Part shown: one piece after another, positions 1 to 11,077 of the stretch | Position numbering within the stretch: position 1 is the stretch's first letter | How the letters are laid out: the number at the start of each line of letters is the position of its first letter | Origin: Doryteuthis pealeii | Lineage: Eukaryota; Mollusca; Cephalopoda; Myopsida; Loliginidae | DNA length: 64,000 nt | NCBI GenBank assembly: GCA_023376005.1 | Contig: CM042145.1 | Span: forward strand, 93,342,216-93,406,215 | Direction of reading: 5' to 3' | The notes under the pieces: model-generated | Told to the model about the DNA's origin: nothing | Databases searched by the model: none | What the model saw: the letters and a program-made list of their open reading frames with translations, nothing else | Position numbers and translations under genes: made by a program

Positions 1-452
1 CAAACATCGCATAAATCTACGCGTCAATGGTGACTGATCTCTTTTGAAGAAAACCGAGAGGCCACGCGGGTGGTAAGCTATTTCGTTCACTACATTTTCG
101 ATTTTTTTCATAATTCAAAAAAATCATTATAGAAATCCATATTTTACTCTATGGTTCGTAATCTTCGATTCAACTCTGATGAGAGAAGACCGAAAGTACT
201 TAGTCAATCCTTCACTTTTTTTGTTTCCCCCCCCTCTCAACTTTACACTTTTATTTTCCAAAAAATATTTGAATAAATGAAATCATGTTGTTCAAAGCGT
301 TTTATAAAATTATTCTGATTAATTATCATTCTGACAACTCCATTGTAATCTATCAGATCTTCATATACCACAGTTGAATGAGCTGTCTATCTTTATTAAA
401 TTCTTAGAGGACTTGATTAGTTGAGTTAAAATTACTGTTAATAGAAGAAATG
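1..452. other. No recognisable feature
   Basis: AT-rich sequence with no long reading frame, no clear repeat terminus and no similarity that I can see to other parts of the window. Confidence 0.5.
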
Positions 453-1010
453 ACATGCGGTAATTCCATGTCAAATCATCCAGGACATGTCACCCACCCC
501 TTCAATCTTTCTGAAATTTTGTACAAGTGTGGATATGTTAAAGTTAGACAGACAATCCCCGAAATTTGAGCTTTCAATTCCAAAAATTAGCATATTTATG
601 TCGATTTTTAGCTCTCAAAATTTGGGGGGCTCGCGAAAAATGGCGACTTTTGTAATCTATTTTTGTCTCTAAAATGGGTTCTAGAGCTTCCCTACTACTA
701 AAATTGGTTTATAAAAGCATTTTTGCCGAAGCAATCCACAAATACTATAAAAAATGTCTTAAAGTTAACTAATTTTAAGTTATTGACGATTTCCAATTTT
801 TTCATAGCAAGATCAATATCCCGATGTGGCACTGCATCTGTGACAACATTTTTTTCTATTAATATTTCACATATATTGAACATTATTTGTACCAAAAAGA
901 TTGTCTAAATTGAAAATAGTCCCCACCTGAACAAAATTTCAGAAATGTTGAAGGGGGTGAGTGACAATTTTACTTTTTTTCTGGATGATTTGACATGGAA
1001 TTACTCATGC
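453..1010. mobile_element. MITE M1 with ~70-80 bp terminal inverted repeats
   Basis: The left end (GTAATTCCATGTCAAATCAT at 460-479, continuing to about 525) returns as its reverse complement at about 925-1004. About 400 bp of unrelated AT-rich interior lies between. No transposase remnant is visible, so this is a non-autonomous DNA transposon or a long fold-back. The superfamily is not assigned. Confidence 0.7.
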
Positions 1011-1585
1011 ACTTAAAAATTGAAAGTCATTTCAATTCAATATCTAGATATATAAATAGATTATTTATACTAGCAAAATAAAAAACGGCCTCCGGGCGAT
1101 GTAAAATACATTTTTGAAAGATATTGCTTGAGGAGGTGGAAGTTAAAAATTAAATGTCGGAGAGTTTGAACCATAAATCATGAAATCATCAAATTTATTA
1201 AAGGAGTAAAAAAAAAAAAAAAACAATTAGAAATCGAAACTAAGTTCTATTAACTTTGAATATATATTAAAATAAAACAAACTATATATAAATATATGAT
1301 ACTGGGGATGTATCTATCAAAACTTGTTTTTAAAAACAATGAGGACTGTTTAATGTTGCATGCTCAAATTTTTAGTGTATTTATTCTATGTTATGACGAT
1401 TTCGGGTATAGTGACGTAAGCAGTGACGTAGTTTTTGTTACAGACAAAAACCGGAAGCGAATCTCCATTATTAATAGATTATATCTACATTGAAATAATA
1501 AACGTTATGCTTAAGTAATAAGTACATCACTATTTTTCTAAACTTTGACTCTCACTGGCATAGCATATATTTTTTTAAAGGAAGT
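1011..1585. other. AT-rich spacer without gene
   Basis: Contains an A-run at 1207-1223 and short reading frames only. At 1395-1480 the string 'gtgacgtaagcagtgacgtag...acagacaaaaacc' resembles the 5' part of HEL-D-type repeats in reverse, so it may be a degraded copy. Confidence 0.35.
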
Positions 1586-1589
1586 ATGT

Positions 1590-1850
1590 ATTTACCAACC
1601 CCTTCACACAAGCAGGATGTGACACAGGGTCAATTTTAAAGCGGAGTTTAACAGGATTCAATCCAGAGTTTTTCTTCTCATTGGCCAGTTGCCAAACCAA
1701 TGTTATAAAGTTCAGTCTGTCCTACTATTTACCCACAGGTGCAGGGAGTATAAATGGATTCATAATTTTTCCAAGAGTATTAACGCCTCTTCCAGGATTT
1801 GAACTAGGGCCAACTAGTCCATTTTAATACATAAACATGACCATTACTTC
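1590..1850 (-). mobile_element. SINE-B (tRNA-Gln-like), degraded
   Basis: Reverse strand. It has the SINE-B tail (ACCAACCCCTTC...GCAGGATGTGACAC), the body motif TCCTACTATTTACCCA and the B-box region (CCAGGATTTGAACT). The head with the A-box is weak near 1840. Confidence 0.75.
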
Positions 1851-2165
1851 ACGGGCAAGGAAGGATTGTAATTTTAAAATCTGCATTTACAGAGAAATGT
1901 ATCGTGAAGAAATGTTCCGTTTTGCTTTTTTTTGTTTACTGGCATACCAAATGCCAAAGACATCCTTTTTAGAAGAACTGTAGTGGTACTATTTTACGCA
2001 TAGATGGAAAAATGAAGAGGTTCGAACCATTTCCAAGAGTATAAGTCCAGGTATGCGTCATCATCAGCACAAAAATATAAATATCTAGCAGGATGATGAT
2101 CGGAGATGCATATTTATTCTATTTTATTTTAAAACAATTTTAAATGAATCTCTGTAGGTGTAAAC

Positions 2166-2289
2166 AAACGTTCGAAACACGTGTCGACAGCAACAAATAC
2201 ATTATATTACACATACACGCATATGTATACATTTTATATGTATATATTGACACACACACTCGAGCATATATATATATGTATAAATAGCC

Positions 2290-2349
<60 letters not shown>

Positions 2350-2399
2350 TATAAATGTATATTTATATCATGGATAAATAATGGATAAATATAATTAAA

Positions 2400-2465
<66 letters not shown>

Positions 2466-2565
2466 GCTCGAGTGTGTGTGTCAATATATACATATAATGT
2501 ATGCATATGCGTGTATGTGTAATATAATGTATTTACTGCTGTCGACACGTGTTTCGAACGTTTTG
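2166..2565. mobile_element. Inverted-repeat element with (TA)n core
   Basis: Arms of about 100 bp at 2166-2270 and 2461-2565 are reverse complements; both contain CGAAACACGTGTCGACAGCA or its complement. The middle is almost entirely (TA)n with short interruptions. The CGAAACACGTGTC motif resembles ends of Penelope-like elements, so this may be two pseudo-LTR ends facing each other rather than a classical MITE. Confidence 0.6.
2290..2342. repeat. (TA)n microsatellite
   Basis: Uninterrupted TA dinucleotides inside the fold-back element above. Confidence 0.95.
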
Positions 2566-2699
2566 TATATATATATATACAAAAACTGATATATATTTAT
2601 TCATCATCAAATAATTGCTCAATCACAGATATTGATGACTTTCATAATAATACCGCAAGAATTCACCCACCACTGTGAGCTGGTAACCATACACTGTTG

Positions 2700-2747
<48 letters not shown>
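2700..2747. repeat. (TA)n microsatellite
   Basis: TA dinucleotides directly abutting the next repeat, which begins TATGGAAGTGAATCCGACGG. Confidence 0.95.
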
Positions 2748-2750
<3 letters not shown>

Positions 2751-3000
2751 GGAAGTGAATCCGACGGTATGTTGATAAGAGAAATAAAGGAAAGAGAGTA
2801 TTAAATGGATTAAACAGGATATTTTAATTAATTTAACTTACACGTGTTTCGGTCAGGAGTTTATCCATGTGTACATTATTCAATCTATTATTATTTTTAA
2901 ATAACAAAATGAAATGAAATAATAATAATAGAAAACAAATGATGTTTTTTCTAAAATGTTTAATTCATACTGTCGGATTCACTTCCATTTACTTTTCATA
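2748..3000 (-). mobile_element. Penelope-like 3' fragment (tentative)
   Basis: GGAAGTGAATCCGACGGTAT at 2751-2770 recurs in reverse complement at about 2970-2990, bounding a 250-bp unit. The reverse strand reads CTCCTGACCGAAACACGTGT, a phrase typical of the ends of Penelope-like retroelements, where GAAAC followed by a short palindrome and GUA is the 3' half of a hammerhead-like motif. No protein remnant was found. Confidence 0.35.
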
Positions 3001-3040
3001 TATATATATATACATATATTATATATATATATATATATAT

Positions 3041-3167
3041 AAAGATAATCTAATGAGTCAGACGAACCTACTATTAGTTTCGCATAAAGCTCTTCAGGGC
3101 TAAAATCCGACTGAAGAGCTTTATGCGAAACTAATAGTAGGTTCGTCTGACTCATTAGATTATCTTT
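3041..3167. repeat. Perfect 57-bp inverted repeat with 13-nt loop
   Basis: Positions 3041-3097 are the exact reverse complement of 3111-3167, around a 13-nt loop (3098-3110). The right arm reads CTGAAGAGCTTTATGCGAAA, which fits the hammerhead ribozyme core CUGANGA / GAAA with a 2-bp stem II. A perfect hairpin of this length is unusually clean for this decayed neighbourhood, so it is recent or maintained. Confidence 0.9.
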
Positions 3168-3456
3168 ATTACTTGGCTCTACTTAGGTATCGAGCACTTT
3201 TGACATATTAGCTTCTCCTAGCGGTTATATGAATATATATATATCTTATATACATATATATACATATAAATTGTTTTTTCTTTTGGCCAAATACTGTACC
3301 AATAGATTATTTTTTGTTGGTACGAATATCTTGGTCCTTTCTTTTTTTCAAAATTTTTTCTTCTTCCTGGTTGATGTTTGGTAGTATATTTTTACAATCA
3401 AACTTTCTGCTGGGTTTTTTCTCTCCGCAAGGATCTACCAACACGCTTGGTATATT

Positions 3457-3462
<6 letters not shown>
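3168..3462. other. Spacer without gene
   Basis: The sequence following the hairpin (TACTTGGCTCTACTTAGGTA...) looks like the continuation of a mobile-element end. Otherwise AT-rich, with no supportable reading frame. Confidence 0.4.

Positions 3463-3521
<59 letters not shown>
3463..3521. repeat. (TA)n microsatellite
   Basis: About 29 TA units, followed at 3547-3581 by a (CA)n tract. Confidence 0.95.
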
Positions 3522-3523
<2 letters not shown>

Positions 3524-3542
3524 TTTAATATGCACACATACT

Positions 3543-3546
<4 letters not shown>

Positions 3547-3581
<35 letters not shown>
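3547..3581. repeat. (CA)n microsatellite
   Basis: ACACAC run between AT-rich stretches. Confidence 0.9.
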
Positions 3582-3586
<5 letters not shown>

Positions 3587-3834
3587 TACATATATCTTTT
3601 TCACTTTTAATATTTTTCTTCAAAACAAAGTTTAACCATTTCCATTTGTTCACCTACATAATGGTGAGTGCAAGAACACTTGAAAATTCTGGCTCAAAGT
3701 GTGCTATCTATAATTCTTGAAATCCTACAATAATTTTTCAAAACTACAATATTTTTAATATTCAGATAAGACCAGTTGTTATTTCAAAGAATATAAGTAA
3801 AAGCAGACATATATCTATCTCTCTCTATATATGT

Positions 3835-3847
3835 ATGTATGTATGTA

Positions 3848-3882
<35 letters not shown>
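3835..3882. repeat. (TATG)n/(TG)n microsatellite
   Basis: Short TATG repeats followed by about 14 TG units. Confidence 0.9.
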
Positions 3883-3884
<2 letters not shown>

Positions 3885-4209
3885 TGTGCGTGTGTGTAAA
3901 AATGTCCTGTCTGAATTTATTTTTATGTGTTTCATATATTTCATATTTCCCGTGTTCAAAGAGAAGAGTTGTCACTGGTCTTAGAAAAGAGAAAGAAAAT
4001 ATAAAAATATTTTCTCTATTTATGTTTTTCCCAGTCTTTATGCATTAGGCTATCTGATGAGTCGATTATAATAGGTATAACAAAATTAGTTAATACCAAT
4101 ATCAAATTGTTTGCTGACTACTAATTTAATAGTGCTTAAAATTAATTTTAACAAAGAAATGTTTATAATATGAAATAGTGGTAGTGTAATTATAGTTAAG
4201 AATAAAGTT

Positions 4210-4242
4210 GTTGTTGTTGATGATGATGATGATGATGATGAT
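4210..4242. repeat. (TTG)n(TGA)n microsatellite
   Basis: TTGTTGTTGTTGATGATGATGATGA-type run just upstream of a LINE-tail fragment. Confidence 0.85.
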
Positions 4243-4266
4243 TGGTAACAACAATGGTTACAAACA

Positions 4267-4400
4267 AATAGATTGGTTGGTTGGTTGGATTTTACGGCAT
4301 GTCAACCTTTGGGTTATTTTATGATGAAAGACGGTTTTTAAAAAAAATCCTTTTGTTGGGTATTCCATCTTTTTAACTCAATTTTTTAAACTGATTTTTA
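4267..4400 (-). mobile_element. R-family/LINE 3' tail fragment
   Basis: The reverse strand ends TTGACATGCCGTAAAATCCA followed by a (CCAA)n tail, the 3' terminus shared by the R-family and the RNase H LINE. The upstream body is short and degraded. Confidence 0.6.
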
Positions 4401-4558
4401 AAACTGATTTTTTAAAATCTTTTCTTTTAATTTTTAATGTTCTCTTCTTTAGGGGTAATTTTGGTTATCATTCGTTATCTTATATTTTCCATGATTTCAA
4501 TACAACCCAAAAATTTCCGAAACATCCATCGCATATATCTATAAAGAAGCATATTTCA

Positions 4559-4840
4559 TTCAAAATAAAAACGGTCAAATAGAGGAATTTATTTACTTAG
4601 CTTTTTTTTTCAGTTGTAAAATAGAATAAAATATATTAAATTTGAAATTCAAAAATACTCATAAAATATAGTTTTCTAAAATTATTCATCAATCTTTCTA
4701 ATATATAATTAAAGATAATCTTTTTTTTTTGTTATTTACTGATCTATCTGATTAATTTAATATATTTTAATTTATTTAACAACTGAAAAAAAGCTAAGTA
4801 AATAAATTCCTCTATTTGACCGTTTTTATTTTGAATTCAA
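4559..4840. mobile_element. Fold-back/MITE with ~65-bp inverted ends
   Basis: AATAAAAACGGTCAAATAGA at the left recurs as TCTATTTGACCGTTTTTATT at the right (about 4814-4833), and the complementarity continues inward through the TTTACTTAGCTTTTTTTTTC stretch. The core is AT-rich. A weakly similar end lies at about 48700. Confidence 0.65.
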
Positions 4841-5203
4841 GATAGTTACAATGTAGCAATATTCACCGGAAGTTTAACCAGACAAGATTAGATATATATA
4901 CATATAAAAATTCAAACCCATTCTCAACAGATATTGCAAAGGTAAGAGACGAATTTCATCTTCTCTGATAACTTATAGAATAATTATATTAACTTGATGC
5001 TTCAAAGGAGTCTAATAATAGATGAGGAAAACTTTCTATCAGGGACCCCGCTCTCAAAAAGTGTTTTAATACTTTTGAGAGGGGTCCCTTGGAAAGGATT
5101 TTTCATTTATCCCCCTCATTTCATTCATTTTTATTTCATCCATTCATTCATTTTACCATTAATTTTTAACTAAATAATTTAGAAGCATACGTGAAAACTT
5201 AAA

Positions 5204-5204
<1 letters not shown>

Positions 5205-5279
<75 letters not shown>
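5205..5279. repeat. (TA)n microsatellite
   Basis: About 37 uninterrupted TA units. Confidence 0.95.
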
Positions 5280-5564
<285 letters not shown>

Positions 5565-5565
5565 T

Positions 5566-5807
5566 GCCGGGTTAGCTCAGTCGGTAGAGCATTCGGCTAG
5601 AAACCACAAGGTTCCTAGATCGATACCGGTCCTCGCCAACTCAGCGTATGAGTAGCACAGGGATCTGTGCGGTAAAGTAAGGAGCTGCTGGTAGGTGTGG
5701 CGCTCCACCTCAGACGCTAAAATAATCTCTTGGTCTAGCACTATTGAAAAGGGGATAGACTCCCTCGCTGCATGGCTGATACCGACTTTAGGCCGCCCGA
5801 CGACTTT

Positions 5808-5813
<6 letters not shown>
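5566..5813 (+). mobile_element. SINE-A (tRNA-Lys-like), near full length
   Basis: The head GCCGGGTTAGCTCAGTCGGT contains a Pol III A-box and strongly resembles the 5' half of tRNA-Lys; a B-box-like GATCGATACC follows about 50 bp later. The body has the family landmarks CGCCAACTCAGCGTATGAGT, TGGCGCTCCACCTCAGA and GGGGATAGACTCCCTCGCTG, and it ends CGACTTTACTTTA at a (TA)n tract. Confidence 0.9.
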
Positions 5814-5852
<39 letters not shown>

Positions 5853-5869
<17 letters not shown>

Positions 5870-6240
5870 TAGATAGATGTTTGCTTGTTATTGTCTTATA
5901 CAACTATACCTGATGACATCTAGTTTCATATTTCAATTAAGACAGTTAAATAAAAAGAAAAATACTTGCTCTATTCTATAAATGTTCAACAAAGCAAATT
6001 TACTGAATTGACTCTTCATTCATCTTTATGAGTTCTTTACAATCAAATCCTCTTTGAACGTTTCGTCCCTCCCCTCCTTCATACGGAAGAAGAAGAAAAA
6101 AGAATAACGTACTTTTAAACAATAGAAATCCCAAATGAATAAGTTGTCACTCAAAATGATTCTTCTGACATGAATAATCAGAAAGCAATTGAAGATCCCC
6201 AAGAAGAAATATTCAGCTAAACCTTTTTCAATGATCTATC
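5853..6240. other. Spacer without gene
   Basis: A short (GA)n/(GATA)n tract follows the microsatellite; the remainder is AT-rich with no supportable feature. Confidence 0.5.
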
Positions 6241-6244
6241 TATC

Positions 6245-7054
6245 TATCTATCTATCTATAAATATATCAAGGGCATTTTGTGTGTATGTATGTCTGGAAG
6301 AAACTAAGGAAAAAAAATTAATGACAAAAGTAAAACTATATACACATTCACTATCAACAGATCTTGCTTTTTGATTGATTGGTTTTGATTGGTTTGTTTT
6401 GTTTTACGGCATATCAACCTCAGTGGGTCATTTAATGCCGATAAAGTTTTGAAATAAATCAATTCTTAATGGATAATACAATTTTTTTATAAATACATTT
6501 TTCTATTTAACCCATAGATGGGACCCTAACAGGTACTACCACTCCGGGTCAGAGTGGACCAGGGAGCAATGGTGATGAAGGGGTGCTCCACATTCCCCAA
6601 ACCTCCAAAACTGGAACCTCACCATCAGATAGAGTTTAACGTCATTCCCAGGACACGTAGACCCGCAGTCACCGCCTTCTAGCACCCATATGATAAAAAG
6701 GGGTTGGGGCTTCCATAAGGGCAATAGGGTTGGGAAAATCATATAGGTGCTAGGGCTTGACGTGACCATTGCTTTTTGAACAAAAATAATGAAGATTTGA
6801 TTCATATTCGTGAAGATGATTAAAAAAATTACATTTAAATGATAACAGCATATAATTTTTTTGTATTTTAAATAAGACTCATTAATTTTCATTTTCAGAG
6901 TGTCTGCACCAAAGCAAGGTCTTTTTTTTACATAAGAATTTTAATGGGGAATCCTGCGAGGATCCAACTCGCAATTCAACAATAATGGATCTTCGAAACT
7001 ACGTTTTTAACCATCACCACCACCACCTAGGCGACGCTGGGTAGCCGCTTCTAG
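6245..7054 (+). mobile_element. HEL-P unit 1 (Helitron-like), interrupted
   Basis: First of three head-to-tail HEL-P elements. It starts after a (CTAT)n tract with ATATCAAGGGCATTTTGTGT and ends with a hairpin-like TAGGCGACGCTGGGTAGCC followed by CTAG (7051-7054). The R-family insertion at 6375-6768 splits it. Helitron-like because it starts TC or TA-rich, ends hairpin plus CTAG, and lies in direct tandem without target duplication; no Rep/helicase is encoded. Confidence 0.6.
6375..6768 (-). mobile_element. R-family insertion with 11-bp target-site duplication
   Basis: TTGCTTTTTGA at 6364-6374 is repeated at 6769-6779, flanking a 394-bp reverse-strand element. Its 3' end is the hairpin CGGCAT...ATGCCG followed by a CAAT-rich tail. 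The 5' end is truncated (it starts in the 'gtcacgtcaagccctag' body motif). This is a textbook target-primed insertion that split a HEL-P element, so it is younger than that element. Confidence 0.9.
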
Positions 7055-7363
7055 TATATATATAAAGGGCAGTTGGTGTGTATGTATGTATGTCCGGATG
7101 AAATTACGAAAATATAACGTAACAGTTAAAGTAAATATATATACACATTAAATATCACCGGTTCTTGCGTTTTGTGCAAACATTATGAATATTTGATTTA
7201 TATTCGAAGATATCTAAAAAGTAGAATATACATAGAAATAGCATTGAAATTCTACTTAAAGTTTATTCAGCATTTGTGAATCTCAAAAGTAAACAAATTA
7301 ATATACCAAGTATTTATGCCCTCTTCCTACACTACTCAGGCGACACTGGGTAGCCGCTTCTAG
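7055..7363 (+). mobile_element. HEL-P unit 2 (Helitron-like)
   Basis: It begins TATATATATAAAGGGCAGTT immediately after the CTAG of unit 1, has the family motif ATGTATGTATGTCCGGATGA, and ends CACTGGGTAGCCGCTTCTAG. Length 309 bp, non-coding. Confidence 0.7.
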
Positions 7364-7742
7364 TACATAATAGGACAGTTGTGTATATGTATGTATGTAT
7401 GTCCGGAGGAAACTACAATAAAGAAACAATTAATGACAAAGTAAATATAGGTACACATTCACTATCACCAGATCTTGCTCTTTGGGCAAAAATGATAAAG
7501 ATTGGATTTATATTCGTAAAGATAATAAAAAAATAACATTTAAATGATAACAGCATGGAATATTTTTTGCATTTAATATTTCCATTAGTATACATTAACG
7601 TTTCTTTTCAGAGTAGTTGGATCAATGCAAAATCTTTTTTAAGAGGCGATTTTAATGGGACATCCTACGAGGATCCAACTCAGGATTCAGCAATAAGGGA
7701 AAATCTCTCTCTAACCAGGCGACTCTGGGCAGCCGCTTCTAG
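7364..7742 (+). mobile_element. HEL-P unit 3 (Helitron-like)
   Basis: It follows unit 2 with no spacer, carries GTATGTATGTCCGGAGGAAA and ends CTGGGCAGCCGCTTCTAG at 7742. Length 379 bp. Confidence 0.7.
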
Positions 7743-7880
7743 TACATAATTAAATCTATGCGTCTATTTGTTTGGAGCCTTGACGGATGGGGCTGTAGAA
7801 TACACCGACTGCACCTCTGTAAAAAGCTAAAAATCCTTTAAAAAAACTATTTGTGTTAGATACGAATATTATTATCATTA

Positions 7881-8506
7881 CTAGAAAATATATGCACCCT
7901 CCAGAGAAAGTATTTAAGTTTTAACTTAATAAAATATTATATCAAATTAGAAAGGCTAATGAAACTAAATAAGAATGCAGATAAAAAGATTTGAAACAGA
8001 GGGGAGTATCATAAAAAAATAGAACAACTGAAAGTTACTCTTCCGTCACTCCCATCTTTCCTTGCTAAATTTTCCTAATTTTACTATTTAGTTAAGATAA
8101 GAGGTAAAGAATAAAATTACAGTTATTTATTCTTGTTAATGGATTTCTTTTAAAGATTTCTCCCCGATATTTTTGCTTACATTCATTAAGATAAGACCAA
8201 ACAATAAGAAATCAATAATACTAAGCACATATCTATTAAAATCAAACTTTTTATATTAATATGCAAATGAGTCTTCCCGTTCACACTGTAAACCGCTATT
8301 TTGTTGTATATATAAATACAACTGCATGTTATTAGTATGTCGATATGGTCAACAGTATTAATAATGTAAAACAATTTCATTAATAATTGAAATTTAAATA
8401 AAGATAAAATCATGGAGAATATGACGTAAATAACTTAGGGAATTATGACATGAGTAGTGATATAGTTTCGGTTACAGACATACAAACAATCTCCATTATA
8501 ATAAGA
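7881..8506 (-). mobile_element. HEL-D (Helitron-like), full length
   Basis: Read on the reverse strand it starts TCTTATTATAATGGAGATTG and ends with a decayed GCACCC...GGGTGC-type hairpin, nine bases and CTAG. It is 626 bp and has no coding capacity. The short A/T-rich reading frames inside are not genes. Confidence 0.75.
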
Positions 8507-8734
8507 ATTATTATAAAGATTAACGTTAACGAAAGAAACACGAAGAAGACCGGAAAATACAGAGGCCGAAACCTTGTTTGTATAACAACCAAGATGAGGA
8601 TAACCGTTCACGACGTGTAAATAATGTGAATATAAGTAGGAAAAACTTGGTAAATATTGACAGGGTAAATTGGTATCTAGGATGCACTTATCTTAGAACG
8701 GTACTTTAATCTATGTACTCCATACCATCCTGTC

Positions 8735-8890
8735 AGCTGGGGACGTAGAATACACCGAGTGCACCTCTGCAGAGGGGGAATACCACCACTCCGATTGGGG
8801 CCACCTGTTGGCCGTGGATAGTGACCTGTGATGCTTAAGAACGGAATCCTGGTGGCTGAGAAGTTTATGACATGCAACACTCCGATCTAT
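8735..8890 (+). mobile_element. R-family body fragment
   Basis: Shares GCACCTCTGCAGAG, GGGGCCACCTGTTGGCCGTG and GTGATGCTTAAGAACGGAAT with full R copies such as 32520-33060; both ends are missing. Confidence 0.7.
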
Positions 8891-8898
8891 CCTCTTTT

Positions 8899-9053
8899 TT
8901 CTAGCGCTAGACGAAGGAGATTGTTTGAGGTGGAGTGCTACGCCTACCATCAAATCCTCACTTTATCGCACAGATCCCTGTGCTAGTCATACGCTGAGTT
9001 GGCAAGGGTCGGTATCGAACCCGGAACCTTGTGGTTCCTAGTCGGACGCTACC
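8899..9053 (-). mobile_element. SINE-A, head-truncated
   Basis: The reverse strand shows CGCCAACTCAGCG-type and GATCTGTGCGAT motifs and a B-box GGTTCGATACC; the first ~25 bp of the tRNA-like head are lost at a TACCCAAAAAG junction. Confidence 0.75.
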
Positions 9054-9057
9054 CAAA

Positions 9058-9138
9058 AAGAATGAATAAAACAAAAAAAGTCTACGGCAGAAAATAACCC
9101 GAGGGTTGACATGCCGTAAAATCCAACCGACCAACTAC
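9058..9138 (+). mobile_element. LINE/R-family 3' tail
   Basis: The hairpin terminus CGGCAG...TGACATGCCGTAAAATCCAA is followed by (CCAAC)n. Confidence 0.6.
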
Positions 9139-9299
9139 TATTGTTACTATATAATGTTCGTCAATCAACATCAATAAAGAAAATAAACTTAGTATATTAA
9201 CTACATAGACGATTTGTTTGTAGCGACGAAGGTTTGTAAAGAATCAGTAATACTTTTGGTGTCCAGCGTATGAATTTAAACTGCATCTAGTGCTGACGA

Positions 9300-9503
9300 T
9301 CTAATTTTGGAACTTTGGGGAATGTGGAGTACCCCTTCATCGCTATTACTCCTTTGTACACTCTAACCCGGAATGGTAAATAGATTTAAAAAGATGAGTT
9401 TAAAATAATTGAATACTTAACAAGAATAAATAAACCAAAAACGTATTCGGCAGAAAATAACCGGAGTGTTGACATGCCGTAAAATCCAACCAACTTACCA
9501 ACT
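9300..9503 (+). mobile_element. R-family 3' part
   Basis: Contains GGGGAATGTGGAGTACCCCT, CCCGGAATGGTA and the terminal hairpin ending GACATGCCGTAAAATCCAAC. Confidence 0.7.
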
Positions 9504-9752
9504 TGCTGTTGGCGGTTGAATACGTTATAGATATGAGAAGGAAAAAATAAAATGAAATGAATTGAAGATATTAATTTCTGCGTCAAAATATGCATATGTA
9601 CAGCAGATGTTGTTTAATATTTACGTTTAATAAAATAAAGAATTTAAATCTGTTCCAATACTTTTTCACAAGAGAATGGCTGAAAGGCATCAGCTCTTTG
9701 CAAATCTTTTTCTGTCTTTTTGTGTGTCAGATGTTTATCTTAAAGAGTAGCA

Positions 9753-9815
9753 GCTCAACTCTATGTCAAAATGTCATGCGTCCTAATGATGCATGACATT
9801 TTGGCATAGAGTTGT
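9753..9815. repeat. Short inverted repeat (hairpin)
   Basis: AACTCTATGTCAAAATGTCA and its near-perfect complement TGACATTTTGGCATAGAGTT face each other across about a dozen bases. The flanking AGAGTAGCAGCTCAACTCTA also occurs in reverse at about 12535-12560 and at 56150-56175. Confidence 0.8.
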
Positions 9816-9829
9816 CACACCTTGTATTC

Positions 9830-9992
9830 TGAGAGAAATAATTCTTCACTTCAATCTTGGTAAATACAGCTTTAAACTTGGTACTTTTTTGACACACTTT
9901 GTATTCTGAACAAAAATAATGAATGGAATATTATTTTTTCAGAATACAAGGTGTGTCAAAAAGTATAAAAAATCTCGATACTTTTTTGACAA

Positions 9993-10050
<58 letters not shown>

Positions 10051-10240
10051 GTGTCGAGATTAGTATCGAGATTTTTTGTACTTTTTGACACATCTTGTAT
10101 TCTGAAAAAAAAAAAAAAGTACCAAGTTTAAAGCTGTATTTACCAAGATAGAAGTGAAGAATTATTTCTTTCAGAATACAAGGTGTGACAAAAAGTACAA
10201 AAAATCTCGATACTTTTTTTGTCACCTTTTATATATATAT
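9830..10240. mobile_element. Nested Tc1/mariner-like TIR cluster
   Basis: Several alternating copies of AAGGTGTGTCAAAAAGTA and its complement, each next to TATCGAGATTTTT and to a second unit with GTACCAAGTTTAAAGCTGTA, arranged as inverted repeats around (TA)n tracts at 10001-10045 and 10232-10253. The GTGTGTCAAAAAG terminus is typical of Tc1/mariner-type ends. No transposase is present. The right-arm counterpart is 57860-58260. Confidence 0.6.
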
Positions 10241-10309
10241 ATATATATATATATGGTGAGTCTTGTTCTCGGTGGGAATATATTATATTTGTATATATGT
10301 ATTTATATA

Positions 10310-10937
10310 TCTTATTATAATGGAGATTGTGTGTTTTTCTGTCTGTAACCGAAACTAAATCACTACTCAAGTCACAATTCCCTTAGTAATTGACGCCACA
10401 TTCACCATGAATTTATCCTAATGTAAACCTCAATTATTAATAAAATTGTTTTACATTATTTATAATGTTAAACATATCTACATACTAATAACATGCAATT
10501 GTATTTATATATACAACAAAATAGCGGTTTACAGTGTGAACGGGAAGGCTAATTAGCATATTGATATTTAAAATGTAATTTTAATAAATATATGCTTAGT
10601 ATTATTGATTTCTAATTGTTTGGTTTTATCTTAATGAATATAAGCAAAAATCTCTTCAATAAATCTTAAATGAAATCCATTAACAAGAAAGATAACTGTC
10701 ATTTTATTCTTTACTTCCTCTTTTAACTAAATACTTAAATTAGAAAAATAACAAAATGAAAGACGAGAGTGATGGAAGAGTAAATTGCAGTTGTTCTATT
10801 TTTTCGATTATACTCCCTCTGTTTCAAACCTTTTTATCTGCATTCTTATTTAGTTTCATTAGCGTTTCAATTTAATACGATATTTCATTACATTAAAACT
10901 TAAATACTTGCACCCGGAGGGTGCATATATTTGCTAG
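10310..10937 (+). mobile_element. HEL-D (Helitron-like), best-preserved copy
   Basis: It starts TCTTATTATAATGGAGATTG after an A/T-rich flank. It ends with the perfect hairpin GCACCCGGAGGGTGC, nine bases (ATATATTTG) and CTAG, followed by T. This is the 5'-TC...hairpin...CTRR-3' anatomy of Helitrons, with A|T target. It is 628 bp and non-autonomous. Confidence 0.8.
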
Positions 10938-11077
10938 TACCTATAATATTTATTTTTTGGGATTATGTGTGAAGCATGAGCTGTGAAAGTAATAAGAATC
11001 TCAGTCGTTGTTTGAGTGTTAGGTTTCATTTTATCTTATTTCATTCTATATTTAGGAAATTCGACCTTATTTTATGC

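Noticed and set aside
5566..5640. A genuine tRNA-Lys gene
   Set aside because: Only the A-box region and part of the stem match; acceptor pairing and anticodon arm fail, and the sequence continues into a repeated SINE body found over a dozen times.
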